Shown here in pieces: positions 8,402 through 16,677 of a stretch of DNA of 56,264 bases. The stretch's first letter is position 1; every line of letters starts with the position of its first letter. The position numbers and the translations under genes are program-made. The stretch is taken from contig JAUNGP010000012.1 of the NCBI GenBank assembly GCA_030524345.1, positions 1 to 56,264 of the forward strand, read 5' to 3'. The notes beneath the pieces were generated by a model. The model saw only the letters and a program-made list of their open reading frames with translations, searched no databases and was not told the DNA's origin. Origin of the DNA: Clostridia bacterium. GTDB lineage: Bacteria; Bacillota; Clostridia; TANB77; CAG-465.

Positions 8402-9229
8402 TTATTGTTCGTTTTGCCTTAATTCTTCTCCATTTAAAAAGTAAAAGAATGCACCATTATCCCATTTGACCCTAACACCTATTTTTAGTCCAGGAAGTTC
8501 AAGAGATAACTTTTTTGCAAGCTCTCTCATAGATTCTACCGTCTTTGTTTTTCTCGAGAAACGATTTACTATGCTATAGACTCTTAAGGTCCAGAAAACA
8601 TTTGGATTACTATTTTCTTTTATGAGATTTCCAATGTTTAACAATTCTTGATAATCTGTATGATAAAACACACAAGTTCTAATATCAAGTTTGATATCTT
8701 CAACGTTTTTTAAAACCTGAAGCGTATTAATTGTTTTATTCCACATTGAATGTGCCATTTCTTCCGAAATACCTGCTATCTCTTTTAATTTTTCAGAATT
8801 TTCTGCTTTTAAATCTACAGATAGTGAATCAAGGAGATGATGATCAGCCAAATATTGTATAAAAGTAGGACTAGATCCATTATGAGCCATGCTTCCGATT
8901 CCTCCAAGTTGTTTAACATATTCAAGAATTTTAATGGAAAGTTCAGGATAAGTACATGGATCACCACCAGATAATCTAACAATTTGATTGTTCATGATAG
9001 CATCATGAACAGCATGAAATATTTCCTCTTCTTCAACTTCTATACTACCCTTGATAATGTTATGTTGTTTATCATATCCATTTCTCTTACAATAGAGACA
9101 AGCATAATTACATTTTCCAAATGGTATGATTCTCATTTCTTTTACTTCTTCACCGAAAGCTCTTAAGAAATAAGCTTTTCTGGTTTCTTGAAAGAGTTTT
9201 CCCTGATAAGGAATGATGAGAACTTTCAT
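8402..9229 (-). CDS. Radical SAM protein, second gene of an unassigned radical SAM pair
   Basis: 275-aa radical SAM enzyme. The CxxxCxxC motif is CNYACLYC at Cys40, Cys44 and Cys47, preceded by RIIPFGK, and the SAM-binding GGDP is in VRLSGGDPC. No C-terminal auxiliary Cys cluster is visible. The start at 9229 was chosen because GGAGG lies 8 bases upstream; an earlier in-frame ATG overlaps that site. The upstream radical SAM gene stops two bases before this start, so translation is coupled. I cannot assign a substrate. No precursor-peptide gene is visible nearby, so a RiPP pathway is not supported. Confidence 0.85.
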   Translation of the reverse strand: MKVLIIPYQGKLFQETRKAYFLRAFGEEVKEMRIIPFGKCNYACLYCKRNGYDKQHNIIKGSIEVEEEEIFHAVHDAIMNNQIVRLSGGDPCTYPELSIKILEYVKQLGGIGSMAHNGSSPTFIQYLADHHLLDSLSVDLKAENSEKLKEIAGISEEMAHSMWNKTINTLQVLKNVEDIKLDIRTCVFYHTDYQELLNIGNLIKENSNPNVFWTLRVYSIVNRFSRKTKTVESMRELAKKLSLELPGLKIGVRVKWDNGAFFYFLNGEELRQNEQ

Positions 9230-9230
9230 A

Positions 9231-10106
9231 TTATTGTCCTCCATACTTTTTCTCTAAAAATGCTTGTAGTGAAATACATCTCATTGTTCTACACGTTGGT
9301 TTATTAAAGAATATATCTTGCTCTTCAATAACCTTTTCGTATTCTGCTATGGTTAATGTTTCCTTATTTAAATGAGGACATAAACTAATACTCATATCCG
9401 GATTCATTGTCAAATAGTTTTTTCCCATATAGCAGATATTAGGAGATTCATTTCTCAATACACTTTCGTAGGCGGTTACCTTATTATCATGAAAGGTATT
9501 TAATACTCTAAAAATTTCATTTCTAAAATCAGAGTCCATACATTCTATAGTAGTTGGATATAAAGGATGATCCATTCCCACCGTTAATGGTTGCCATTTA
9601 ATACTATCAAATATTTCTAATGCATATTGATAGTTTGCTGAATGAATCACTCTGAAAAAGTTTGTATCAATCATAATGGATGCTTTAAACTTAATAGAGG
9701 GATTCTTTCTTTTTACTTCTAAGATGTTTTGACACATTTTTGCGTAGTGAGGAGTATTTCCAAGAAGTTCATCGTTATATAAAGATACCTTTATTCTTTG
9801 GATTCCCATTGTAGCTATTTCATCAGAATGAAACCTATCAAATAACATTCCATTAGTAAAGTAAGATACTTTAGTAAATTTAGATAGCCTACTTACCAAA
9901 AAATAAATATCTTTATACATAGTGGGCTCGCCGCCACTTAGATGAACTTTTTGAATTTTATGCTTTTTTATAAAATGAATTAATGTCTCAATATTCATGT
10001 TTTCATTCATGTCATATTGAACTTTATCATCAAAAACATAATTGAAGCAAAATTCACATTTCTTATTACACTTATAAGTTACCCTAACCAGCAGTTCATT
10101 GATCAT
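9231..10106 (-). CDS. Radical SAM protein with C-terminal SPASM/twitch-like Cys cluster
   Basis: 291-aa enzyme. The cluster motif CNKKCEFC (Cys13, 17, 20) is near the N-terminus and is followed by HLSGGEPTMY for SAM binding. The C-terminal part has Cys225 (NICYMGK), Cys243 (SLCPHLN), Cys272 and Cys277 (CRTMRC). That spacing resembles auxiliary Fe-S clusters of SPASM/twitch enzymes. The start at 10106 has AAAGGAG upstream, and an upstream in-frame ATG lies beyond the promoter. It is first in a two-gene minus-strand operon with another radical SAM enzyme. The substrate is unknown; SPASM proteins often modify peptides, but no precursor is evident. Confidence 0.82.
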   Translation of the reverse strand: MINELLVRVTYKCNKKCEFCFNYVFDDKVQYDMNENMNIETLIHFIKKHKIQKVHLSGGEPTMYKDIYFLVSRLSKFTKVSYFTNGMLFDRFHSDEIATMGIQRIKVSLYNDELLGNTPHYAKMCQNILEVKRKNPSIKFKASIMIDTNFFRVIHSANYQYALEIFDSIKWQPLTVGMDHPLYPTTIECMDSDFRNEIFRVLNTFHDNKVTAYESVLRNESPNICYMGKNYLTMNPDMSISLCPHLNKETLTIAEYEKVIEEQDIFFNKPTCRTMRCISLQAFLEKKYGGQ

Positions 10107-10158
10107 ATACTTTTCTCCTTTAATAATTATTTTTTGGTTTCTGAAAGATATGCTGCAT

Positions 10159-10187
10159 ATTTTACCACATTTTACATAGTTTAGCAA
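10159..10187 (-). promoter_or_regulatory. Promoter of the radical SAM operon
   Basis: Read on the minus strand, TTGCTA (10187-10182), a 17-bp spacer and TAAAAT (10164-10159), with TG at the extended -10 position. Confidence 0.7.
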
Positions 10188-10244
10188 CAATTTGTGTTAT
10201 GTTTGTAATTGATAAGGTGAAAAAAATTATGATAACTTTAAAGA

Positions 10245-10273
10245 TTGAACTTCTTTAAATTTTATGGTATAAT
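10245..10273 (+). promoter_or_regulatory. Promoter of the 10327 gene
   Basis: TTGAAC (10245-10250), 17-bp spacer, TATAAT (10268-10273). It is divergent from the radical SAM promoter. Confidence 0.75.
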
Positions 10274-10326
10274 AAAAAAGTAAAATTTTTAAGTTTAAAA
10301 TAGTTTAATAATTCAAGGAGAAAAAA

Positions 10327-10932
10327 ATGCGGTATAATTATGATGATATGAAAGGTCAAGTTGTAAGGATAAAAAAGCAACAGGTATATTATTTTGATAA
10401 AGATGGAATATATCAGTGTATGCCACTAGAGGAGGCTAAGAAAATAGGATTTCCAAACTTATATACTCGATTTGATGGTTCTGTTTATTTTTTTAAACCA
10501 TGGCATGGAACAGATGATAATGGTAATCTGATTAAGATGGTAATATGCAAATTAGAGATTGGAGATAATATAAAAACATTTCTTGATAATTTGTCTCATT
10601 CAAAGTTAGAAAAGCATGATAAACCAGAGGGGATTGAAAGATTTATTGCACGTATTGAAGAGCCGACGTTTTATCGTGTACCAGAAAATCTAAAGGAAAA
10701 TACATTTGATTATATCTATGTTGATATCAATCTGCTTACAAATTGGAATCAAGATCGAAAAAAATATATTAAAGAAAATATTGATGAAATTAATCAGAGG
10801 GTGATTGAAAAAATCAAGAATCAGAGATCTTTTATAAAATATGGAATTTCAATCAACTTTCTAAAGATTTCAAGGATTACACTTAGTGAGCGACAAAACT
10901 TACTTCAGTATGTATTTGAATTAAAAAAATAA
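10327..10932 (+). CDS. Hypothetical protein, 201 aa
   Basis: Soluble protein I do not recognise. The N-terminal 70 residues are beta-rich (KGQVVRIKKQQVYYFDKDG, then RFDGSVYFFKPWHG) and could be a small barrel. The C-terminal 60 residues are predicted helical and highly charged. There are no membrane segments or Cys motifs. The start is clear: AAGGAG six bases before ATG. It is a single-gene unit with its own promoter and a terminator after it, divergent from the radical SAM pair. Confidence 0.75.
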   Translation: MRYNYDDMKGQVVRIKKQQVYYFDKDGIYQCMPLEEAKKIGFPNLYTRFDGSVYFFKPWHGTDDNGNLIKMVICKLEIGDNIKTFLDNLSHSKLEKHDKPEGIERFIARIEEPTFYRVPENLKENTFDYIYVDINLLTNWNQDRKKYIKENIDEINQRVIEKIKNQRSFIKYGISINFLKISRITLSERQNLLQYVFELKK

Positions 10933-10937
10933 GAAAG

Positions 10938-10980
10938 AACATATAAAGTTTGACAAGTGTCAGATTTTATATGTTTTTTA
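10938..10980 (+). terminator. Terminator after the 10327 gene
   Basis: Two-part stem: AACATATAAA pairs with TTTATATGTT, and inside it TTTGACA pairs with TGTCAGA. TTTTTA follows. Confidence 0.75.
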
Positions 10981-11005
10981 TGCTATAATTATTCAAAAAA
11001 TACTA

Positions 11006-11036
11006 TTGACTTATAGTTAGCTCTAAGGTATATAAT
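11006..11036 (+). promoter_or_regulatory. MerR-type promoter/operator site A
   Basis: TTGACT (11006-11011) and TATAAT (11031-11036) are 19 bp apart, the stretched spacing typical of MerR-activated promoters. The spacer holds the dyad CTTATAG-TTAG-CTCTAAG. The same architecture occurs at 24503 and 29364; the MerR gene at 24564 is the likely regulator. Confidence 0.75.
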
Positions 11037-11059
11037 AGTCAAATATAGGAGGGATTTAA

Positions 11060-11698
11060 GTGAAAGTGTTATTAATAAATGGAAGTCCACATAAGGCAGG
11101 ATGTACCTACACAGCTTTAACAGAAGTGGCAAAAACTCTGAATGAAGAAAAAATTGAAACAGAAATATTTTGGATAGGAATAAAACCAGTGGGAGGTTGT
11201 ATCGCTTGTAAAAAATGTAAGGAACTTGGAAAATGTGTTTTTAATGATGTCGTAAATGATTTTATAGAGAAAGCAAAAAAGGCAGATGGATTTATATTCG
11301 GAAGTCCAGTACATTATGCAGGAGCAACAGGAAATATGACAGGATTTATGGATAGAGCATTTTATGCACCATTCCAAGCTGGCAAAGGTGATATTGTTCT
11401 TTTTAAACCTGCTGCTGCAGTTATTTCTGCAAGAAGAGCGGGGACAACAGCAACTTATGATCAGCTAAATAAGTATTTTGGAATTACACAAATGCCAATT
11501 ATTTCATCAAGATACTGGAATATGGTGCATGGTGCAACACCAGAGGATGTAAGAAAAGATGAAGAGGGAATGCAAGTGATGCGAATACTTGGTAGAAATA
11601 TGGCATATTACTTAAAGTGTATAGAAGCGGGAAGAAAAAATGGAATCAAACTTCCAAAACAAGAAGAAAAAATGAATTTTACAAATTTTATTAGATAG
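11060..11698 (+). CDS. Iron-sulfur flavoprotein / NADPH-dependent FMN reductase family
   Basis: 212-aa flavodoxin-fold protein. FMN phosphate loop NGSPHKAGCTYTAL is at 7-20. A compact Cys motif CIACKKCKELGKC (Cys47, 50, 53, 59) matches the C-x2-C-x2-C-x5-C pattern of iron-sulfur flavoproteins, which bind [4Fe-4S] and carry electrons in anaerobes. Also seen: FGSPVHYAGATGNMTGFMDR. The start is GTG at 11060, well supported by GGAGGG seven bases upstream. It stands alone behind a MerR-type promoter and probably belongs to the redox/electrophile regulon of the 24564 MerR regulator. Physiological partners are unknown. Confidence 0.9.
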   Translation: MKVLLINGSPHKAGCTYTALTEVAKTLNEEKIETEIFWIGIKPVGGCIACKKCKELGKCVFNDVVNDFIEKAKKADGFIFGSPVHYAGATGNMTGFMDRAFYAPFQAGKGDIVLFKPAAAVISARRAGTTATYDQLNKYFGITQMPIISSRYWNMVHGATPEDVRKDEEGMQVMRILGRNMAYYLKCIEAGRKNGIKLPKQEEKMNFTNFIR

Positions 11699-11745
11699 GA
11701 GATAGAAAAAGAAAATCACTCACTCTTACTAATTTAAAATAATTG

Positions 11746-11754
11746 TGATATAAT
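11746..11754 (+). promoter_or_regulatory. Extended -10 promoter of the 11786 gene
   Basis: TGATATAAT lies 31 bases before the gene; no good -35 was found. Confidence 0.45.
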
Positions 11755-11785
11755 CTATTCTAGATAGTTAAAGGAGTGAGGTCTA

Positions 11786-12091
11786 ATGGAATTAGAAGAA
11801 TATTTAAAAGAAAGATTAAATATTACCAGTGAGGAAGCGACAAAAATTGCAAATGTATTCAAAGAATATAAGAAAAAATATGGACATGAGCACTTTCATA
11901 AACACAAAAATGATGATAATGAAGATGTTTATTCAATGATTTGTGAATCTAAAGAAGATTGCATTGAAAGTGAATATAATTTGGAAAAAATGCATTGTAA
12001 TGGTTGCCGCAATAATTGTACTATTCTAGATCCTAAATGTGGCAAAGGATCGATGATACAAAAAGAAATTATTAAAATGAAAACCAAATAA
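11786..12091 (+). CDS. Small Cys/His-rich hypothetical protein, 101 aa
   Basis: Unrecognised. The N-terminus is helical and charged (MELEEYLKERLNITSEEATKIANVF). A His-rich stretch follows (YGHEHFHKHKND), then six Cys in the C-terminal half, including MHCNGCRNNC and PKCGKG. The spacing suggests metal binding (Zn, Fe or a cluster). AAAGGAGTGAGG gives a strong ribosome site. It ends in a bidirectional terminator shared with the convergent vanS. Function unknown. Confidence 0.7.
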   Translation: MELEEYLKERLNITSEEATKIANVFKEYKKKYGHEHFHKHKNDDNEDVYSMICESKEDCIESEYNLEKMHCNGCRNNCTILDPKCGKGSMIQKEIIKMKTK

Positions 12092-12094
12092 ACT

Positions 12095-12128
12095 AAAAAA
12101 CAAGTTAACCTATATTAACTTGTTTTTT
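12095..12128. terminator. Bidirectional terminator between the 11786 gene and vanS
   Basis: Perfect 14-bp stem AAAAAACAAGTTAA / TTAACTTGTTTTTT with a 6-nt loop. The vanS stop codon lies inside it. Confidence 0.85.
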
Positions 12129-13215
12129 GGTTTTGTGGAAATATTAAAGTAAAAGTAGTTTTATCATTTTCACTGGTAGCCGATATCTTTCCTCCATGTA
12201 AACTAATAATTTCCTTTGCAATAGCAAGACCAAGGCCTGCACCACCATGACTTGTATTTCTTGCATCATCTAGTCTATAAAATTTTTCAAAAATGGAATC
12301 TAATTTATCTTTAGGAATAGTAAAACCAGTATTTTGTACAGATACAGTAATCATTTCATTTTCACAATGAGCAACTATCTGAATATCTGTATTTTCAAAA
12401 CTATAGGATATTGCATTTTTAATAACATTATTAAAGACCCTTGAAAGTTTATCTGGATCAGCATAACATGTTATCTGATCATCACAATCTATGATAATGT
12501 GTTTATTTTGCTCATTTATGACAGGATAAAATTCATCAACTAGTTGCTGTAGCATGAGCTTTAAATTTAAAGTTTTTTTCATAAGGACAATATTGATATC
12601 ATTAAATCTTGCAATTTCAAAGAATTCATTCATTAATTCTTCTAGTCGATATGCCTTATCAAGAGTAATATTTGTATATTTGATTCTTTGTTTCATTGGC
12701 AGGTCAGGTTCTTCTTTTAATAATTCCAGGTATCCAATAACAGAGGTAAGCGGCGTTTTTAAATCATGTGCAAGATAGACAATTAAATCATTTTTTTTCT
12801 GCTCTGCTTCCTTGGCAAGTCGTATGTTTTTAATAGATTGTTGTTTTACTTGATTCATTTTTTCTCCAACATCTGCAAGATCGTCTGGAAGTTCAATCCA
12901 CTCATCATTAATCTCAATTAGTTTTTCACTAGCTTCAACAATGGAGTCAATATATCCCAGTGTTTGTCTTAGTACGATATAAAATATAATGATACATCCA
13001 ACAAGCCAAATAAATGCCATAGAAAATAGATTATATCCGATACCTGTAAGCAACTGATAAAGAAAGTCATCATATGACCAAGTAAAGGACTGGCAAATAA
13101 GACGCCCCATAATCCATCCTATCATTAATAGTAAAGTATAAGTAAATATCAGTGTAATTAATTTTACAATAAATCGGGTTGTAAGTTTACTTCCATATTT
13201 AGTTTTCGATTTCAT
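12115..13215 (-). CDS. vanS: VanS-type sensor histidine kinase
   Basis: 366-aa membrane kinase. TM1 (about 15-35) and TM2 (about 60-82) enclose a short loop, as in VanS proteins. The H-box LIVYLAHDLKTPLTSVIGYLE (His150) is the VanS-like form. The catalytic domain has NVIKNAISYS, EKFYRLDDARNTSHGG and GLGLAIAKEI. The start at 13215 was chosen because it overlaps the end of vanR by 17 bases, with GGGTGTTGG upstream; an ATG at 13266 is in frame but deeper inside vanR. In the family, VanS senses glycopeptide or cell-wall stress and phosphorylates VanR. It is encoded divergently from vanW-G-XY-T. Confidence 0.88.
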   Translation of the reverse strand: MKSKTKYGSKLTTRFIVKLITLIFTYTLLLMIGWIMGRLICQSFTWSYDDFLYQLLTGIGYNLFSMAFIWLVGCIIIFYIVLRQTLGYIDSIVEASEKLIEINDEWIELPDDLADVGEKMNQVKQQSIKNIRLAKEAEQKKNDLIVYLAHDLKTPLTSVIGYLELLKEEPDLPMKQRIKYTNITLDKAYRLEELMNEFFEIARFNDINIVLMKKTLNLKLMLQQLVDEFYPVINEQNKHIIIDCDDQITCYADPDKLSRVFNNVIKNAISYSFENTDIQIVAHCENEMITVSVQNTGFTIPKDKLDSIFEKFYRLDDARNTSHGGAGLGLAIAKEIISLHGGKISATSENDKTTFTLIFPQNQKTS

Positions 13216-13888
13216 AGCCAACACCCCATACGGTTTTGATAAATTTTGGATTTTTAGGTTTTTCATGTAACTTTTCTCTTAATCTTTTAATATGTACCAT
13301 AACAGTATTGTTACAATCCAAATATTTTTCACCCCAAACTTGAGAGAATAACTCTTCACTACTTACAACTTTCCCTCTGTTTTCACATAAATACCAAAGA
13401 ATAGAGAATTCAGTTGGTGTTAAATCAATTTCTTCATTGTATAAAATACATTTATGATTCTTTTTATTCACAGTAAGTCCCAATATTTCAATGATGTCAG
13501 TATCATCCTTGTCTTTGTTATAGTTATGATATCTTCTTAAAGCAGATTTTACTCTTGCTATTAATTCTAAAGGATTAAATGGCTTTGTGATATAATCGTC
13601 AGCTCCCATGGATAATCCTTGTATTTTTGAGATATCATCAACTTTTGCAGTTAACATGATAATCGGATAGTTATATTTTTCTCTAATTTTATTACAAATT
13701 GTAAATCCATCTGTATCTGGTAGCATAACATCTAGTATTGCCATATCAAGATGATTGTTTTCTATACAATTTAGAGCTTCACTGGATTCATAAAATTTGA
13801 AAACATGATAATTTTCGTTTTTTAAATATAGTTCTACTAAATCAGCAATTTCTTTCTCATCGTCTAAAACTAAGATATTGTAATTCAT
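13199..13888 (-). CDS. vanR: VanR-type response regulator
   Basis: 229-aa OmpR-family regulator. The receiver has VLDDE, Asp53 in AILDVMLP, MLTAKV and TKPF. The winged helix contains LTPTEFSILWYLCENRG and ends FIKTVWGVGYEIEN, nearly the VanR ending as I remember it. It is expected to bind direct repeats between the divergent promoters; six TAAGAA-type repeats at 11-bp intervals lie there. In most published van clusters vanRS precedes the resistance genes on the same strand, so the divergent layout is unusual. No vanU-like gene is present. Confidence 0.88.
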   Translation of the reverse strand: MNYNILVLDDEKEIADLVELYLKNENYHVFKFYESSEALNCIENNHLDMAILDVMLPDTDGFTICNKIREKYNYPIIMLTAKVDDISKIQGLSMGADDYITKPFNPLELIARVKSALRRYHNYNKDKDDTDIIEILGLTVNKKNHKCILYNEEIDLTPTEFSILWYLCENRGKVVSSEELFSQVWGEKYLDCNNTVMVHIKRLREKLHEKPKNPKFIKTVWGVGYEIEN

Positions 13889-13905
13889 AATAATTCACCA
13901 AAAAA

Positions 13906-13914
13906 ATTATATCA
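13906..13914 (-). promoter_or_regulatory. Extended -10 promoter of vanRS
   Basis: On the minus strand TGATATAAT (13914-13906), 18 bases before the vanR start. The -35 region is weak, consistent with need for an activator. Confidence 0.55.
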
Positions 13915-13950
13915 TAAAGATGCTGAAAAGATAAGTTATTTTGTGAATTG

Positions 13951-14011
13951 TAAGAAAATCTTAAGAATTTATTAAGAAATTTTTAAGAGAATTGTTAGAA
14001 AATATTAAAGA
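13951..14011 (+). promoter_or_regulatory. Six 11-bp-phased direct repeats, likely VanR operator array
   Basis: TAAGAA or a one-base variant starts at 13951, 13962, 13973, 13984, 13995 (TTAGAA) and 14006 (TAAAGA): exactly 11 bp apart each time. OmpR/PhoB-family regulators bind such repeats as head-to-tail dimers. The array ends 19 bp before TATACT (14031-14036), the likely -10 of vanW, where no -35 exists, so it fits an activator-dependent promoter. Confidence 0.75.
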
Positions 14012-14059
14012 AGAAGAAAAGAAAAAAAGTTATACTAAAAATAGCAAAGGAGAATGTTT

Positions 14060-14893
14060 ATGAATAAACAAATGGTCTTAAAAAAGTTTCCTATCATAAA
14101 AAGAATTAGAAGTGCCCAAATCAAATCTTTGTTTTATTTTAAAATGTACTTAGATCAAAATCAGTATAGTCAAGAAATAGCAAAGGACACGTTTCAGTAT
14201 CAGATGCCAGTTTTTCAAGACAAAATGATCAATACGGAGACGGGCTTTCCAATGGAATATCAGTATAATAAAGTATTTAATTTAAAACTTGCAGGAGATA
14301 AAATCAATCATCTTTTAATAAAACCAAATGAAACCTTTTCTTTTTATATGGCAATCAAAGGAGCTGAGAAGAAGCAAAAGTACAAGGAGGGGCTAACATT
14401 AATTGATGGCAAAATGGAATTTGTCAGTGGAGGAGGTCTTTGTCAGTTAAGTAATTTATTATTTCAAGTCTTTTTAAATAGTCCTCTTACTATCATAGAA
14501 AGACATACACACAGAATAAAAGATTTTCCTGACCCAATCCCAGATTCTTTAAAAGGAGTAGATGCTACAATAGCAGAGGGCCTTTTGGATTTAAAGGTAA
14601 GAAATGATACAGATAACACGTTTCAGATAGTAATTAAGTTTGATGAAGAAAATCTTTATTGTAATTTATGTACAAAAGAAAAAGTTTTCATTTCTTATCA
14701 CATCCAAAATAGAAATTTAAAGTATATCAGACATTTGAATAAGACTTATGAGATAGTAGATGTTTATAGGCAGGAAATGAAAGACTCTAAAATGATAAAA
14801 GAAGAGAAGCTTTATACAAATAAAACACAAATAGGATATCAATTGCCTAGTAATATAGAAATTTTAGAAAGTGAGGATGAGGATAATGAGTAA
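14060..14893 (+). CDS. vanW: VanW family protein
   Basis: 277-aa protein with the VanW domain: NETFSFYMAIKGAEKK, the conserved GGGLCQLSNLLFQ, and HTHRIKDFPDPIPDS. VanW occurs in VanB and VanG clusters, but its biochemical role is not established. The ATG at 14060 was chosen because AGGAG lies 7 bases upstream; an ATG at 14054 is too close. It is the first gene of the inducible operon and overlaps vanG by 8 bases. No signal peptide or membrane segment is evident. Confidence 0.88.
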   Translation: MNKQMVLKKFPIIKRIRSAQIKSLFYFKMYLDQNQYSQEIAKDTFQYQMPVFQDKMINTETGFPMEYQYNKVFNLKLAGDKINHLLIKPNETFSFYMAIKGAEKKQKYKEGLTLIDGKMEFVSGGGLCQLSNLLFQVFLNSPLTIIERHTHRIKDFPDPIPDSLKGVDATIAEGLLDLKVRNDTDNTFQIVIKFDEENLYCNLCTKEKVFISYHIQNRNLKYIRHLNKTYEIVDVYRQEMKDSKMIKEEKLYTNKTQIGYQLPSNIEILESEDEDNE

Positions 14894-15929
14894 AAAGAAA
14901 ATAGGAATTATATTTGGTGGATGTAGTCCAGAGTATCATGTATCTTTGGAGTCTGCATACAGTGTTATTACAAATATCAATCAAAGTAAGTATGAGATGG
15001 TTCTAATTGGAATTACAAAAGAAGGAGATTTTTTTAAATATGATGGAGATATTGAAAATATCAAAAATGATACATGGAAAGAAAAAGGAAAATGTACAAA
15101 AGTGGTAATCTCTGGAAGCAAGAGTGACAAAGGAATGATTGAAATTGATGGAGATAGACTAAATTTAGTAAAACTAGATGCTGTTTTTCCGGTTTTACAT
15201 GGAAAAAATGGAGAAGATGGAACACTTCAGGGCTTGATATCTCTTTCTGGTATCCCTTTAATAGGATGTGATGTATTATCTTCTAGTTTATGTATGGACA
15301 AGTATTTGTCTCACCAACTAGTTCAAAGTTATGGAATCAATGTGGCTAAATGTATTGTAATAGATCATACAACGAGTAAAAAAGAAATTATGGAAAAACT
15401 GGGGGAATTAAATTATACGTTATTTGTCAAACCAATGAGAGCCGGATCTTCTTTTGGAATTACGAAAGTAGAGAATGCATCTCAAATAGAAAAGGCAATA
15501 AAGGATGCCTTTTTATACGATACGGAGGTGATGATAGAAGAAAACGTAGATGGGATAGAAATAGGATGTGCGATTCTTGGAAATGAGAAATTAATTGTTG
15601 GAAAAATAGATGAAATTGAGTTAAGCGATGGCTTTTTTAATTATACTGAAAAGTACACATTAAAGACTTCTAAAATACATGTGCCAGCAAGAATTGACCA
15701 GCGTACTGCTACATTAGCAGTAGAGACAGCCAAAAAGATTTATCGTATTTTAAAATGTAAAGACTTTGCAAGAGTAGATATGTTTTTAACTTCAGATGGG
15801 AAAATTTATTTTAATGAAATTAATACGATACCTGGCTTTACGTCACATAGTAGATATCCTAATATGATGAAACAAATAGGAATAGAATTTGATGAATTAA
15901 TAGACAAATTAATTTCATTGGAGGTTTAA
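14886..15929 (+). CDS. vanG: D-alanine:D-serine ligase, VanG type
   Basis: 347-aa ATP-grasp ligase that would make D-Ala-D-Ser, giving peptidoglycan precursors with lower vancomycin affinity. Features: N-terminal IIFGGCSPEYHVSLES, FPVLHGKNGEDGTLQG, CMDKYLSHQL, ATP-binding FVKPMRAGSSFGITKV, omega-loop EKYTLKTSK, and metal site FNEINTIPGFTSHSRYPNM. It closely resembles the VanG sequence I remember, and neighbours match the VanG cluster. The start at 14886 overlaps the vanW stop and has GAGGATGAGG upstream. Substrate is inferred from family and context; real resistance cannot be read from sequence. Confidence 0.93.
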   Translation: MSKKKIGIIFGGCSPEYHVSLESAYSVITNINQSKYEMVLIGITKEGDFFKYDGDIENIKNDTWKEKGKCTKVVISGSKSDKGMIEIDGDRLNLVKLDAVFPVLHGKNGEDGTLQGLISLSGIPLIGCDVLSSSLCMDKYLSHQLVQSYGINVAKCIVIDHTTSKKEIMEKLGELNYTLFVKPMRAGSSFGITKVENASQIEKAIKDAFLYDTEVMIEENVDGIEIGCAILGNEKLIVGKIDEIELSDGFFNYTEKYTLKTSKIHVPARIDQRTATLAVETAKKIYRILKCKDFARVDMFLTSDGKIYFNEINTIPGFTSHSRYPNMMKQIGIEFDELIDKLISLEV

Positions 15930-15930
15930 A

Positions 15931-16677
15931 ATGAGAAGTATTTTATTAAAAAGGGAATATGTTTTTTATGGTAATTTGATTCTTGTCAATGGGGAACATA
16001 AAATCAAAGAAGAAGTAAAAAAGTATAATCTAAAACCATTTGATGAAAAATATCCCAATATATTGCTAGATTACAACGCTAATTTAGAACTCCAAAATAT
16101 TTTAAAAGAAATTGGTTCAGAAAGGAAAATTGTGCCAGTAAGTGGATATAGGGATTTCACGGAACAAGTGGAAATTTACGAGAATTCGTTAAAAGAAAAT
16201 GGTGAGCGTTTTACTAAAAAATATGTAGCTTATCCTAATTGTAGTGAACATCAGACAGGCCTTGCAATTGATCTTGCTTTGAGTCAAAAAAATATTGATT
16301 TTATAAGGCCAAAATTTCCATATACAGGAATTTGTAAAAAGTTTCGAAATGTAATGGCAGAATATGGATTTATTGAAAGATATACAAAAGACAAGGAGCA
16401 AATCACAAGAATTGCAAGTGAAGAATGGCATTTTAGATATGTAGGATTTCCACATTCTAAAATCATTATACAAAACCATATGTGTTTAGAGGAATATATT
16501 CAATATTTAAAAGATTTTGAATTTGGTAAAAAAGCACTAACTTTTGAAGGGTATGAAATTTCATATATCAAGATGAATGAGGATATGAAACAGATACAAA
16601 TAGAAGATAACGAAATGATAACAATATCTGGAAATAACGATGATGGGATTATTATTACAAAGAAGGTAAGAAAATGA
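15931..16677 (+). CDS. vanXY: VanXY-type D,D-dipeptidase/carboxypeptidase
   Basis: 248-aa Zn peptidase of the VanY/VanXY group that removes D-Ala-D-Ala termini so that only D-Ala-D-Ser is used. Core motifs are VPVSGYRDFTEQ, zinc-site SEHQTGLAIDL (His and Asp) and catalytic EEWHFRYVG (Glu, third zinc His). There is no N-terminal membrane segment, which fits cytoplasmic VanXY rather than membrane VanY. GGAGG lies 7 bases before the ATG. It overlaps the next gene by 4 bases (ATGA). A C-terminal beta-like extension of about 60 residues is typical of VanXYG. Confidence 0.9.
   Translation: MRSILLKREYVFYGNLILVNGEHKIKEEVKKYNLKPFDEKYPNILLDYNANLELQNILKEIGSERKIVPVSGYRDFTEQVEIYENSLKENGERFTKKYVAYPNCSEHQTGLAIDLALSQKNIDFIRPKFPYTGICKKFRNVMAEYGFIERYTKDKEQITRIASEEWHFRYVGFPHSKIIIQNHMCLEEYIQYLKDFEFGKKALTFEGYEISYIKMNEDMKQIQIEDNEMITISGNNDDGIIITKKVRK

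Noticed and set aside
8402..10106. RiPP biosynthetic cluster
   Set aside because: No precursor-like small ORF, RRE protein or transporter in the operon.
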